A program made the position numbers and the translations under genes. From IMG/VR virus record IMGVR_UViG_3300049732_000377, positions 1 to 31,094 of that record: 31,094 nt of DNA; one strand, written 5' to 3'. The DNA comes from a virus. Below the pieces are notes generated by a model. The model was not told the origin of the DNA. It searched no databases and saw only the letters and a program-made list of their open reading frames with translations. Below are positions 1-7,348 of the stretch, in pieces; position 1 is the stretch's first letter, and every line of letters begins with the position of its first letter.

Positions 1-100
1 GCGCGCGCGCCAGTTCCTCGATCGGGATCCGGACGATGATCTCGACCGCCCCCGCGTTTACGCGCACGGCACCGGCCACGCTGCGCGCCGCGGTGCTCAC
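1..100 (-). CDS. Partial protein of unknown function, cut by the window edge
   Basis: Only the first 33 codons are present; the gene runs off the left edge. It starts at a GTG whose GTGA overlaps the stop of the preceding 32-codon ORF, the same 4-bp coupling seen throughout this operon. The visible protein begins VSTAARSVAGAVRVNAGAVE and continues with a beta-strand-like stretch (EIIVRIPIEEL). Third codon positions are G/C-rich as in neighbouring genes. I do not recognise the family and the fragment is too short for a functional call. Confidence 0.55.
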   Translation of the reverse strand, partial: MSTAARSVAGAVRVNAGAVEIIVRIPIEELARA

Positions 101-195
101 GCGTCCCGCCGCCAGGCGCCGGCACCCTGCGGCACCGCGCATGCGAAGTCGGCCGCGTCACGCCTTCCGTATCCTGTTATCCGGTCGCTATACAC
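97..195 (-). CDS. Short peptide ORF (32 aa)
   Basis: A 32-codon ORF starts with GTG 30 nt after the stop of the helicase-methyltransferase gene and ends in a GTGA overlap with the next gene. A purine-rich stretch (AGGAAGGAAGAAA) immediately before the GTG could act as ribosome binding site. The peptide starts MYSDRITGYGRRDAADFACA and has no recognisable domain. An alternative is that this is only a spacer, with the next gene expressed independently. Confidence 0.45.
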   Translation of the reverse strand: MYSDRITGYGRRDAADFACAVPQGAGAWRRDA

Positions 196-224
196 TTTCT
201 TCCTTCCTAGTCCTGGAGCCGGTT

Positions 225-2780
225 CTAGGCCTCCTGCTCGATGAGGTCGAAGAGGGAAGGGGTGGCCAGGTCGCGCGCCGCCGCGGCCAGGTGGGCGCAC
301 GCGTCCGCGAAGTAGCGCGCCGACAACTCGACGCCCAGCGCGCGCCGCCGCAGCTTGATGGCGCAGAGCGGCACGGTGCCGAGCCCCGCGAAGGGGTCCA
401 GCACCAGCTCGCCCTCCATCGAGAACTGAGCGATTAGCCGATCGGCCAGGTCGAACTGCATCGGGCACAGGTGCATCTCGGCGCCCTTCTGCACCTGGAC
501 CATGTTCAGCGTCCGCATCCGGGTGATGTCGGTCCAGACGTCGGGGTGCCAGCTCTGGGGCTGCAGCAGCATGAACGACGGCGGCAGCATGCCCTTCTGG
601 TCGAGATAGTCGGCGATCGAGACGTCGCGCTCGAAGTCGTAGACCTGGGTGAGCGAGTACTTGCGGAACAGCTTGAAGACGGCGGCGTGCGCGAGCCCGT
701 CCAGGTCAGAGAGCGCGATGGGGCGGTCGCCGTTGCTGCGCGTGAAGCCGTGCGCGTCGAACTGCCAGCGCCCGCGCGAGTACTTCTCCTTGGGCTTCAC
801 GACGGGAAGGTCAGCGAAGCCGCGCGTCCGGTCCGTCTGCGGCTTCCGGAACAGCAGCACGTACTCGGGCAGGCCCGCGCCCATGCGGGATCCGTCCTTG
901 CACTGCTCCGTCCAGCCCAGCCGATAGGTCTGCGAGTTCTCGCGGACGACGTCGGTGACCACGGTCTTGCGACCCAGGAAGCCGAACCCGTGCTTCGTGA
1001 AGTGAGCGACGCATTCGTCGCTGAGCGGGTGCACTGTCTGGAAGCCCAGCCCGTTGATCCCACCCGGCGTGATCCGGTCCTTGACGTGGACGGCGGCCAC
1101 GCGCCCTGGCTGGAGTACTCGCAGCAGCTCCGGCGTCAGGAAGTCCATCTGCCGCCAGAAGTGGGCGAAGTCGTCGGTGTGCCCGAAATCGTGGTAGCTG
1201 GGCGAGTACTCGTACTGGTGCGCGAACGGGATCGAAGTCAGCACCAGCCCGACGCTGTCGGCCTCGACTCGGGGCAGCTCCAGCACAGCGTCGTTGTTGA
1301 CGAGCTGGTAGCCGGGGCCCGAGGCCTCGACGCGAGGGACGCCCATCTGCCGTTCGAGCGCCTTGGCGGTCGCCGCGTGGGCCAGCCCGTACTGGCGGAT
1401 GATGGCCGCCATCTTCTCGACGAGCTGCTCGTGCTGGTGCCACTTCCGTTCCAGCGTGCGGCGGACCTCGCGTTCGGCCTCGGTGTAGATCAGGTCGACG
1501 CGGACGGGCCTGGTCTGGCCGTAGCGCTGCAGCCGGTGCAGGGCCTGGACGAAGTCGTGCAGCTTGAAACCGATGCCCAGGAAGATGGCCCAGGCGCAGT
1601 GGCGTTGCAGGTTGGTGCCCGCGCCCAGCATCACGGGCTTCGCGCCCAGCTCGGGGATCTCGCCGTCGCTGAAGGCCAGGATGGAGCGCTCACGCTCGTC
1701 CAGGTCCTGGCTGCCGTACACGGTCACGACGTCCGGGATTGCGGCCTCGATCGCTTCGCGCTCGGCTTCCAGGTCGTGCCAGAGGATCCGGTGCGCCGCA
1801 GGATCCTCGGCGCGCAGCTCCATCATCTTGGCCACTCGGGCGGGCAGGCTCTCCCGCTTCTCGCGCGAGGCCTCGGTCACGCCGATGGCGACGTCCTTGA
1901 ACATGCGGCCCTGGCCATCCTTCTCGGAGACCGCGCGGCTGTGGTCGGTGGGCACCTCGTGCCAGCGCACGTCGAGCGGGGGCAGCACGTAGCCCTCGTC
2001 GGAGTACTCGGAGCCGAGGTCGGACGGCTTCGACAGGAAGAGCGCCCAGGTCGAGACCCACAGCCAGAACTCATCCGCCTTGTGGGGGTGCAGTGTCAGG
2101 TGGTCGGCCTTCGTGGAATCGCGCTTGAAGAAGCGCGTCTTGGCCGCCGACACGTCCATGATGTCGAGATAGGCGGCGTAGGCCAGCAGCTCGATGTAGT
2201 CGTTGGGGCTGGGCATCGCCGTCGCCACGTAGCGGAACGGGACGCCGGGCGTCCTGGTGCCGCTCCGGTCGTCGCCGGCGAACAGGGCCATGAACTGGCG
2301 GAACGTCTCGGTGCCGCCGAACCCGCGCAGCACGGCCGCTTCGTCGAGGCTGGCCACGGTGAACAGGTTGGGGTCGATCTTCCCGTCCCGGACGCTCTCG
2401 TAGTTGGTGAGGTAGAGGCCTTCGGGATCGTCGGCCTCGGAGCCGCTGCGGATGAAGCGGGGCGGCTCCCTCCAGCCCAGGCGCTCGACGGCGTCGCGTC
2501 GGAACTCCAGGCGGACGCCCAGCGGGCAGACGATGAGGCCGCGGCCGCCGGCGCGCTCGCGCGTGAGCCTGACGGCCTCGAGCTGGGTGACCGTCTTCTG
2601 GAGGCCGAACCGGGAGAAGCACGCGGCTCGGCCGAGCCGGACCATCCACGGCACGATGGCGCGCACGTGGGGCTTGCAGGCGGGGTTCACGTCGGCTGGC
2701 GTGACCTCGAAGCCTCGCAGCGGGGTCGTGACGACCTTGCGCTGCAGGAAGGCCTGGTAGTCGGAGGCGGCCGCGCTCAC
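225..2780 (-). CDS. Helicase-DNA methyltransferase fusion (851 aa)
   Basis: The N-terminal half resembles SNF2/DEAD-type helicases: a Walker-A-like FGLQKT (residues 58-63), a DEAA box (146-149), and ATAMPSPND (about 186-194) followed by a helicase C-terminal part with ALHRLQRYGQ. The C-terminal half has amino-methyltransferase motifs: TSIPF (about 515, equivalent to the D/S-PPY catalytic motif IV) and DPFAGLGT (about 795, SAM-binding motif I). That motif order is typical of beta-class N4-cytosine/N6-adenine methyltransferases. Phage genes joining these two modules are known, and the expected role is methylation of phage DNA against host restriction. The start is GTG at 2780, where GTGA overlaps the stop of the small upstream gene; the longer in-frame upstream extension is the shadow of that gene. 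Walker A has Gln where GLGKT normally has Gly, so ATPase activity is uncertain. Confidence 0.85.
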   Translation of the reverse strand: MSAAASDYQAFLQRKVVTTPLRGFEVTPADVNPACKPHVRAIVPWMVRLGRAACFSRFGLQKTVTQLEAVRLTRERAGGRGLIVCPLGVRLEFRRDAVERLGWREPPRFIRSGSEADDPEGLYLTNYESVRDGKIDPNLFTVASLDEAAVLRGFGGTETFRQFMALFAGDDRSGTRTPGVPFRYVATAMPSPNDYIELLAYAAYLDIMDVSAAKTRFFKRDSTKADHLTLHPHKADEFWLWVSTWALFLSKPSDLGSEYSDEGYVLPPLDVRWHEVPTDHSRAVSEKDGQGRMFKDVAIGVTEASREKRESLPARVAKMMELRAEDPAAHRILWHDLEAEREAIEAAIPDVVTVYGSQDLDERERSILAFSDGEIPELGAKPVMLGAGTNLQRHCAWAIFLGIGFKLHDFVQALHRLQRYGQTRPVRVDLIYTEAEREVRRTLERKWHQHEQLVEKMAAIIRQYGLAHAATAKALERQMGVPRVEASGPGYQLVNNDAVLELPRVEADSVGLVLTSIPFAHQYEYSPSYHDFGHTDDFAHFWRQMDFLTPELLRVLQPGRVAAVHVKDRITPGGINGLGFQTVHPLSDECVAHFTKHGFGFLGRKTVVTDVVRENSQTYRLGWTEQCKDGSRMGAGLPEYVLLFRKPQTDRTRGFADLPVVKPKEKYSRGRWQFDAHGFTRSNGDRPIALSDLDGLAHAAVFKLFRKYSLTQVYDFERDVSIADYLDQKGMLPPSFMLLQPQSWHPDVWTDITRMRTLNMVQVQKGAEMHLCPMQFDLADRLIAQFSMEGELVLDPFAGLGTVPLCAIKLRRRALGVELSARYFADACAHLAAAARDLATPSLFDLIEQEA

Positions 2781-2914
2781 GCCCACACCGCCACGATCCA
2801 GCCGAGCGGGCTGTTGGTGATGCGCGCGACGTGGCGGCCTGGGTGGCCGTCGCCCTTCGAGCATCGGAAGAGGCAGCCCCACAGCGTGTACGTCCAGGTG
2901 CAAGAGCCCCTCAC
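2777..2914 (-). CDS. Small conserved-looking protein (45 aa)
   Basis: This 45-codon gene fills the gap between the Mom-like gene and the helicase-methyltransferase. It begins at a GTG overlapping the upstream stop (GTGA) and ends in a GTGA overlap with the downstream start, so translation is probably coupled on both sides. The protein is RGSCTWTYTLWGCLFRCSKG in its first part (after the start) and ends GWIVAVWA. It is rich in Trp and has three Cys. I do not recognise a family. It is too short for many gene callers but is supported by its exact fit in the operon. Confidence 0.7.
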   Translation of the reverse strand: MRGSCTWTYTLWGCLFRCSKGDGHPGRHVARITNSPLGWIVAVWA

Positions 2915-3711
2915 GCGGCCAACCTCTTCGGGAAGGCGCTCCCGGCGGGCAGCTCCAGAGCGCGCGAGAGCGCCCAGGCATACCTATGGTTCCCGTGGTG
3001 GCGCACGGGTCGCGTGAGCGCCATCGCGTCCGTCAGCCAGGCGCGCAGCTCCTGGACGTCGGCCTCACCGCTCCGGAGGCAACCGGGCGCCGCTGCCCCG
3101 AACCGCACGAGCTGGCCCACGGCGTAGCGCCAGCCCTTCTCGCCTGCGCGGATCTTCGAGATCGCGCGCGCCGACAGCACGGAACCGTCCGGGAGCAGCC
3201 GCAGGGTGCGGGGAGTCGAGCGTCCGAGGTACCGCCCGTTGTGCGCCTGGTAGATGGTGCCGAGGTGGCCAGGGAACACGACGACGCCCACGCTGGATCG
3301 ACGCGGGACCGGGTCGCTGAAGCTGAGGACGCCGGCGAACCCGTCGCGTTTCAACGCGCGGAAGGCCTGGCCCAGGAACCACGTCTCCCCGTTGCCGGGG
3401 ACTTCGTCGAGCAGGACGAATCGGCCCAGCTCGACAGCGTCGCGCGCGGCGGCGCCGAACACGACGGTCAGGGCCGCGTCGTTGCAAGGCTGCGAGAAGA
3501 CGGCGACGCCCGCCAGGTGGCCGCGGCGGAACAGGCCGAAGCGCTGGCGCGCCGCGGGGTAGCTGGCGCTGTAGTGGTGGCGCAGGACGAAGCGTTTCGC
3601 TGAGGCCTCGTCCACGGCAGCGACGTCGTACTCGCCGGTGCGGATGACCTCAGCCGGTGGACGGTACGCGTCTCTACCGTCGCGCCAGCGCTGGTTGCCG
3701 GCGGCGCTCAC
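2911..3711 (-). CDS. Mom-like DNA modification protein (GNAT-type fold, 266 aa)
   Basis: The sequence resembles the phage Mu Mom family, GNAT-like enzymes that convert adenine in phage DNA to N6-carbamoylmethyladenine so that host restriction enzymes do not cut. Matching pieces are FVLRHHYS (41-48), FGLFRRGHLAGVAVFS (58-73), ELGRFVLLDEVP (94-105), GVLSFSDPVP (127-136) and GTIYQAHNGRYLG (151-163), in family order. These correspond to the acetyltransferase-like beta strands and the SFSDP and IYQA core elements. The start is GTG at 3711, and the stop overlaps the next small gene. Its position just upstream of a methyltransferase gene supports an anti-restriction role. It could also be a GNAT relative with another substrate. 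Confidence 0.75.
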   Translation of the reverse strand: MSAAGNQRWRDGRDAYRPPAEVIRTGEYDVAAVDEASAKRFVLRHHYSASYPAARQRFGLFRRGHLAGVAVFSQPCNDAALTVVFGAAARDAVELGRFVLLDEVPGNGETWFLGQAFRALKRDGFAGVLSFSDPVPRRSSVGVVVFPGHLGTIYQAHNGRYLGRSTPRTLRLLPDGSVLSARAISKIRAGEKGWRYAVGQLVRFGAAAPGCLRSGEADVQELRAWLTDAMALTRPVRHHGNHRYAWALSRALELPAGSAFPKRLAA

Positions 3712-4091
3712 GTAGTGCCTCGCATGTCAAGGGTGTCCAGTGCGGGAACAGGGTTGACGCCCGTGGCCGGTCGTTCATGCTCTGTGCTGAGGGCCCAGTG
3801 GGCGGCTTCATAGAAAGGAACGCCATGAATAAGGAACGGCGTGTAGATGTTGCAGTGCGAGAGGGCGATGAAGAGGTGGTGCGTGCCTATTACCTCTTGA
3901 CGGAGGTCCAGGGGTTCGCTCGGCGCGGCCACATCGAGGAAGTAGGCACGAGTGGGAAGCTGCTCGCCCTCTACAAACGCCCCGATCGGCCACGTCTTAC
4001 GCTCGGCGCTCACCAAGGCGACTTCATCTTCAGACTCGTAGCTGAGACGGCTCCGGGTACTTTCGAGATCGAAGAGGCATAGGCACCTCAC
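3708..4091 (-). CDS. Protein of unknown function (127 aa); strand disputed
   Basis: This ORF fills the gap between the winged-helix gene and the Mom-like gene and joins both through GTGA overlaps (start GTG at 4091, stop at 3708), the normal architecture of this operon. No family is recognised; stretches such as ALVSAERKTWPIGAFVEGEQ and HLFIALSHCNIYTPFLIHG look protein-like. Base composition is lower in GC than the surroundings, suggesting recent acquisition. An 85-codon ORF on the opposite strand (3825-4082) has a good ribosome binding site and equally coding-like composition, so only one of the two may be real. I favour this one because of the operon fit. Confidence 0.55.
   Translation of the reverse strand: MRCLCLFDLESTRSRLSYESEDEVALVSAERKTWPIGAFVEGEQLPTRAYFLDVAAPSEPLDLRQEVIGTHHLFIALSHCNIYTPFLIHGVPFYEAAHWALSTEHERPATGVNPVPALDTLDMRGTT
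3825..4082 (+). CDS. Alternative antisense gene: 85-aa charged protein
   Basis: This plus-strand ORF lies inside the minus-strand ORF 3708-4091. It begins with ATG at 3825, five nt after AAAGGA, a well-placed ribosome binding site, and TTGACG at 3753-3758 followed after 16 nt by CATGCT could be a weak promoter. The protein (MNKERRVDVAVREGDEEVV..., about 85 aa) is charged and looks foldable, with a helix-like N-terminal half and beta-like C-terminal half. First codon positions are strongly G-rich, as in true genes, but this register makes the antisense ORF look equally natural. It would be a single-gene island like the other plus-strand genes. Family unknown. Confidence 0.4.
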   Translation: MNKERRVDVAVREGDEEVVRAYYLLTEVQGFARRGHIEEVGTSGKLLALYKRPDRPRLTLGAHQGDFIFRLVAETAPGTFEIEEA

Positions 4092-4462
4092 CGCGCCAGG
4101 CTCCAGGTCGATTCGCGCCCGCGGCGCGGGCTCCTCCGTCGGTCGTCGTCATGCCGCCGCAGCAGCTCGCGCTCGGTGAGCGTGTGCAGGGCGCGCCGCA
4201 CGCTGGTCAGGAGCCATCGCGGGAAGGCGGCCTGGACCTCGGACGGGGTGTGGCGGCCGCGGTGCTTCAGGAACCAGCCGTAGATGGCGGCAGGTTGGGT
4301 GACGCGCTGGGCGGGGCGGAGGAAGCGCGTCCTCATGACGCTAAGATCGCCTCCACTGGAGGCGCGATGAAGAACGAGACGGCCGAGGTGCTGCTCCATC
4401 AGCCACCGGTGCAGGAGGACCGTCTTGCCGCCGCGCTTCACGGTCTTGTACCGGTAGGTCAC
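4088..4462 (-). CDS. HNH-endonuclease remnant joined to a winged-helix-like domain (124 aa)
   Basis: The first 30 residues (YRYKTVKRGGKTVLLHRWLM, then EQHLGR) match the start of phage HNH endonucleases, which normally continue with a VVHH/NGD catalytic block. Here the match stops after HLGR and no catalytic His-His or Asn follows. From MRTRFLRPAQRV (ATG at 4336) the protein becomes a basic domain with a PSEVQAAFPRWLLTSVRRAL helix pair and RELLRR, reminiscent of a winged helix. A GGAGG lies 13 nt before that internal ATG, so an independent shorter product (4088-4336) is possible. The long ORF starts at GTG 4462, overlapping the upstream stop. Function is inferred only as DNA-binding. Confidence 0.6.
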   Translation of the reverse strand: MTYRYKTVKRGGKTVLLHRWLMEQHLGRLVLHRASSGGDLSVMRTRFLRPAQRVTQPAAIYGWFLKHRGRHTPSEVQAAFPRWLLTSVRRALHTLTERELLRRHDDDRRRSPRRGRESTWSLAR

Positions 4463-4677
4463 GCCGACACCTCCAGCACCATGCGCGGCCCGCGCCGCCA
4501 GAACGGCTTCTCCGAGCGCAGGACGCGCCACGGACCGACACCGCACAGCAGCAGCTCGCGCAGCTCGTGGACCTTCCAGGCCCCGCGCTCGAAGCGGCGG
4601 AAGCCGATGCGGTCGCCGCGCTTGTCGCGCAGCAGGAAGACGTAGACCTTGGAGCGGTCCAGGGTGGGGCGACGCAT
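4459..4677 (-). CDS. Small protein of unknown function (72 aa)
   Basis: The ATG start shares one base with the stop of the HerA-like gene (TGATG), and its own stop overlaps the next gene (GTGA). The protein is basic, with beta-rich stretches SKVYVFLLRDKRGDRIGFRR and a Trp-rich middle (GPWRVL...KPFWRRGPRM). No family is recognised. The location between a DNA-translocase-like ATPase and a DNA-binding protein fits a DNA-associated role, but this is context only. Confidence 0.65.
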   Translation of the reverse strand: MRRPTLDRSKVYVFLLRDKRGDRIGFRRFERGAWKVHELRELLLCGVGPWRVLRSEKPFWRRGPRMVLEVSA

Positions 4678-6476
4678 CAGAACAGCTCGTCGCTGGCGCG
4701 CACGGCGCCGCGTGGCATCGTGACCAGCCTCCTGGCGCCGAGCCGTTGGATGTACGCGTCGCGCGAGCTGCGCCTGTAGCCTGTCGCCTCGTCGATCGAG
4801 GCGCGCTCGATCGAGTCGGGGTAGGCCTGCACCGCCACATGCAGGACGCGCCGCTCGCCTTCAGGGAGACGCTCCATCCAGTAGCGGCGCAGCTCCTCTC
4901 CGGTGGGCAGCGGCTCGAAGTCCGGGCCCAGCGCGGCCACACCGGCGTCGGTGGCGAGGATCGCGTCGCCGGTCTGGTCGATGTAGCCGCCAGCGCGCAG
5001 CCGCTGGAGGTAGGCGTCGCGGCTGCTGCGCTTGTACCCGGTGAGGACGGTGAGCTGCTCGCGCGTGACGCCGGCATCGCCGTGCTGCGCGATCGCGACG
5101 AGCGTGATGCGCTCGCCCTTGCCGATGTCACCGTTCGACGAAGCAGAAGCAGATGGGCGGGCGACGGCCGGGCGTCCCCGGAACGGCGCCGGCGTCACGT
5201 TCGCCGAGGCCTCCGTCGCCCGCCCTTTGGCTGGGGGCATCTGGTTGGGGATCAGCGCCTCGATCCCGCGGCCGGCGGGCGGCGTACCGAACGCTGCGGC
5301 CCGGGCAGCTTCCCCCAGGGCGACCTGAAGGCCGGTCGCAGCGTCGAGGATCGCCTGGGAGCGCGCGAGGGCCTTGCCTACGACGACGTCGAGGCTGGCG
5401 GCCACCTTGCCGGCCTGGGCGATGGCCTTCTCGATGCGCTTCACGTGCTCGGCCTTCAACGGCGACGGTGCGGGCTTCGGCGGCGGCACCGGCTTGGGCG
5501 CCGGCTGCGCCTTCAGCGCGCGCTCCAACTCCTGGATCCGCTTCCGCAGCTCGCGCGGGTCGTCGGCCTTGGCCTTCTCGATCTCGGCCTGCAGCTCCTT
5601 GGAGAGCGCGGGCACGTCGATGTCGGCCAGCGTGACCGGCTTGCCGCCGCCGTGGCCGTGCTCCGGCGTGGCCCCTGTGTCGTACGTGTGCATGTGCCGG
5701 AAGCGCACTCGCGCGATGCTGCCCAGTGCCTCCTGCGCGATCACCCAGGCCTCGCCGTCCTCCAGGGCCGGCAGCGACTCCAGCACCTTCTCGCCGATGG
5801 CGTTGTGCTTGACCCACCCGCCGATGGCTTCCTGGTCGCGCGGGCCCGTGGTCCGAAACACGAGGAGCGTGCCCACCATGTAGAGCAGGTCCTTGTTGAT
5901 GGCGGCGCTGCGCTGCGTGATCAGGAACGCGCCCAGCCCCTTGAAGCGCCCGCGCTTGACCAGGCGCTGGAACATTCCCAGGCACGCGGCGATGGCGCCG
6001 CGGCTGCTCTGGGGCGCGTAGTCGTCGGCCTCCTCCATGATTAAGGTCAGCCAGCCGCTCTCGCGCGACTTCTTGCGGAACAGCCGGTCGCCGAACTCGA
6101 CCAGGAACCGGCGCTTGTCGGTCTCGCTGAAGTCGGCGTGGCTCAGGTCGAGGACGCAGGACAGCCGCCGCTCGATCACCAGGTCGGCGATCTTCTGGCC
6201 GCTGGCGCGATCGAGCGGGAGGTCTCCGTGCTCGCCGCCGAAGATCGGGATCGGGATCCCGCCCGAGGGCTTGCCGTCGCGGCCGGCACGGATCCCGTGC
6301 CAGTTGCCGATCGGGTCGAAGACCACGAACGGGATGCCGGAGGCGAACAGCTCCTCGGCGTAGACGCGGCCGGCGTTACTCTTGCCTGCGCCACGCATGC
6401 CCAGGACGCCGACGGCCTGGCTGGCCAGCTCGGCGGGCCACTCGACGCCGCGGCCGACGTGCAGCTTCTTCGTCAT
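4677..6476 (-). CDS. HerA/FtsK-like ATPase with C-terminal winged-helix repeats (599 aa)
   Basis: The N-terminal part is a P-loop ATPase of the HerA/VirB4/FtsK type: Walker A GMRGAGKS (26-33), Walker B TLIMEEADD (144-152) and the ITQRSAAINKDLL motif (186-198) typical of HerA-like DUF87 proteins. A coiled, Pro/Ala/Lys-rich linker follows (about 300-450). The C-terminus has two similar winged-helix-like segments, each with a GY(K/R)RSSRDAY(L/I)QRL core, consistent with sequence-specific DNA contact. Relatives pump or translocate duplex DNA, in bacteria often with the nuclease NurA, which I do not see here. The start is ATG 6476, overlapping the upstream stop (ATGA); the longer ORF is a shadow extension. 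Confidence 0.85.
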   Translation of the reverse strand: MTKKLHVGRGVEWPAELASQAVGVLGMRGAGKSNAGRVYAEELFASGIPFVVFDPIGNWHGIRAGRDGKPSGGIPIPIFGGEHGDLPLDRASGQKIADLVIERRLSCVLDLSHADFSETDKRRFLVEFGDRLFRKKSRESGWLTLIMEEADDYAPQSSRGAIAACLGMFQRLVKRGRFKGLGAFLITQRSAAINKDLLYMVGTLLVFRTTGPRDQEAIGGWVKHNAIGEKVLESLPALEDGEAWVIAQEALGSIARVRFRHMHTYDTGATPEHGHGGGKPVTLADIDVPALSKELQAEIEKAKADDPRELRKRIQELERALKAQPAPKPVPPPKPAPSPLKAEHVKRIEKAIAQAGKVAASLDVVVGKALARSQAILDAATGLQVALGEAARAAAFGTPPAGRGIEALIPNQMPPAKGRATEASANVTPAPFRGRPAVARPSASASSNGDIGKGERITLVAIAQHGDAGVTREQLTVLTGYKRSSRDAYLQRLRAGGYIDQTGDAILATDAGVAALGPDFEPLPTGEELRRYWMERLPEGERRVLHVAVQAYPDSIERASIDEATGYRRSSRDAYIQRLGARRLVTMPRGAVRASDELF

Positions 6477-6667
6477 ACGCCGGCCTCTCTGAGCACCTTG
6501 CGGATCTGGGCGGCGGCCGCCTCTTCGCTCCAGCCGCCCAGGCCGGTGTACTTCGTGTGTGGATCCCACGAGTGGAGCTGCAACCGCTTCGCGCGGACAC
6601 CGTTGCCACTGGTGAACAGCGCCCGCGCGATGCGCCGCGCCAGGGTCGCCCTGGAGACCTTCTTCAT
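6473..6667 (-). CDS. Small basic protein (64 aa)
   Basis: ATG at 6667 is preceded by GAGGTGGTGACGAC, giving a ribosome binding site about 8 nt away; the stop overlaps the HerA-like start (ATGA). The protein is basic at its N-terminus (MKKVSRATLARRIARALFTS), has a central GLGGWSEEAAAAQIRKVL helix and no cysteines. It may be a small DNA-binding partner of the ATPase with which it is coupled. Family not recognised. Confidence 0.7.
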   Translation of the reverse strand: MKKVSRATLARRIARALFTSGNGVRAKRLQLHSWDPHTKYTGLGGWSEEAAAAQIRKVLREAGV

Positions 6668-6671
6668 GTCG

Positions 6672-7127
6672 TCACCACCTCACCGGAGAGGCCGTCGTCC
6701 CACGCCGCGGCTTTCCAGTTCGCGGCCCGGCTGGCGCGCTGCGCGCCCGGGTCTTCCAGGCCCGACGACGAACCCTCCGGTCAGGTGCCGACACACCGAT
6801 GGCCGCCGGGCGTACGCTGGAACGCCCAGGACCAGCGCCCGCGCAGCGGTATTGCCCGGCCCGACGATTCCCCTCTCCGGAAATCGAGGCCGCGGCGGCC
6901 ATCGGTGAATCTCCGCTTCCAGAGGCCGGCGGCAGGTCGAGAGGCCGGAACGGGGGGCGGCCTGCAGCGACCACAGCGACGCGCCGGATAACGCGACCGA
7001 GTTGGGGCCCGCGCCGGCCTCTGGAAACGGCCCGCCCGGGGAGGCTGCGAACCGTCCGGGCGGGCACTGGGGCAGACGAGGAGTTGTGGTTGCTGGTTAC
7101 GTGGGTCACCTCCTTGGAAAACTTCAT
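6672..7127 (-). CDS. Doubtful 151-aa ORF in a low-coding region
   Basis: An ORF opens with ATG at 7127, overlapping the upstream stop (ATGA), and closes four nt before the next gene, so it fits the operon. Its protein (MKFSKEVTHVTSNHNSSSAP, then Arg/Pro/Gly-rich) is poor in structure-like sequence. Its second half has high G/C at the second codon position, unlike true genes here. In the neighbouring frame, the stretch ending at 6664 (PEGSSSGLEDPGAQ and onwards, to AAAWDDGLSGEVVTT) looks better coded but has no start codon and an in-frame TGA at 6781-6783. The stretch may be a decayed gene or non-coding. Confidence 0.3.
   Translation of the reverse strand: MKFSKEVTHVTSNHNSSSAPVPARTVRSLPGRAVSRGRRGPQLGRVIRRVAVVAAGRPPFRPLDLPPASGSGDSPMAAAASISGEGNRRAGQYRCAGAGPGRSSVRPAAIGVSAPDRRVRRRAWKTRARSAPAGPRTGKPRRGTTASPVRW
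6917..7026. repeat. 15-bp perfect inverted repeat
   Basis: TTCCAGAGGCCGGCG at 6917-6931 is repeated as its exact reverse complement at 7012-7026, separated by 80 bp. It lies in the stretch where coding evidence is weakest. A second, tighter hairpin sits beside it at 7030-7065. Possible roles are a binding site, an RNA structure in the operon transcript, or a scar of a small insertion; nothing decides between these. Confidence 0.7.
7030..7065. other. GC-rich hairpin
   Basis: GCCCGCCCGG (7030-7039) pairs perfectly with CCGGGCGGGC (7056-7065) across a 16-nt loop. It has no T-run on either side, so it is not a classic terminator. In the minus-strand transcript it would lie about 60 nt inside the doubtful ORF, and could be an attenuating or mRNA-processing structure. 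Confidence 0.6.
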
Positions 7128-7348
7128 CGGCGCGGCCTCGCGGCGCGCAAGAACGCGAGCTGGTGCTGGCGCACGAGGTCAGCGTGGAGCGCGCGCTCCG
7201 TCCAGAAGTGGGCGCCATCCGGAGACTGGAGCTCCGGGCGCAACGCACCGTTCCCGACGGCTTGGCGCACCTTGGCCGGTGTACGCGGCTCGAGGCCGTT
7301 GGCAGCCATGACCTCTGCCACCTGGTCCACCGAGTAGCACTTCTTCAA
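7124..7348 (-). CDS. Small helix-turn-helix (MerR/excisionase-like) protein (74 aa)
   Basis: After a TTG start overlapping the upstream stop (TTGA), the protein reads KKCYSVDQVAEVMAANGLEP followed by PAKVRQAVGNGALRPEL and DGAHFWTERALHADL. This order (YSVDQVAEVM, a recognition-helix-like segment, then a wing ending in a W/aromatic and a short helix) resembles the HTH_17/MerR-like fold of phage excisionases and small regulators. It could be the excisionase partner of the integrase or an operon regulator. The larger 131-aa ORF in this frame is an upstream shadow of the IS110-like gene. Confidence 0.65.
   Translation of the reverse strand: MKKCYSVDQVAEVMAANGLEPRTPAKVRQAVGNGALRPELQSPDGAHFWTERALHADLVRQHQLAFLRAARPRR

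Noticed and set aside
471-3017. 848-aa plus-strand ORF
   Set aside because: It is antisense to the helicase-methyltransferase gene, whose motifs are clear; its own protein is low-complexity Arg/Ala/Val/Leu sequence without any domain.
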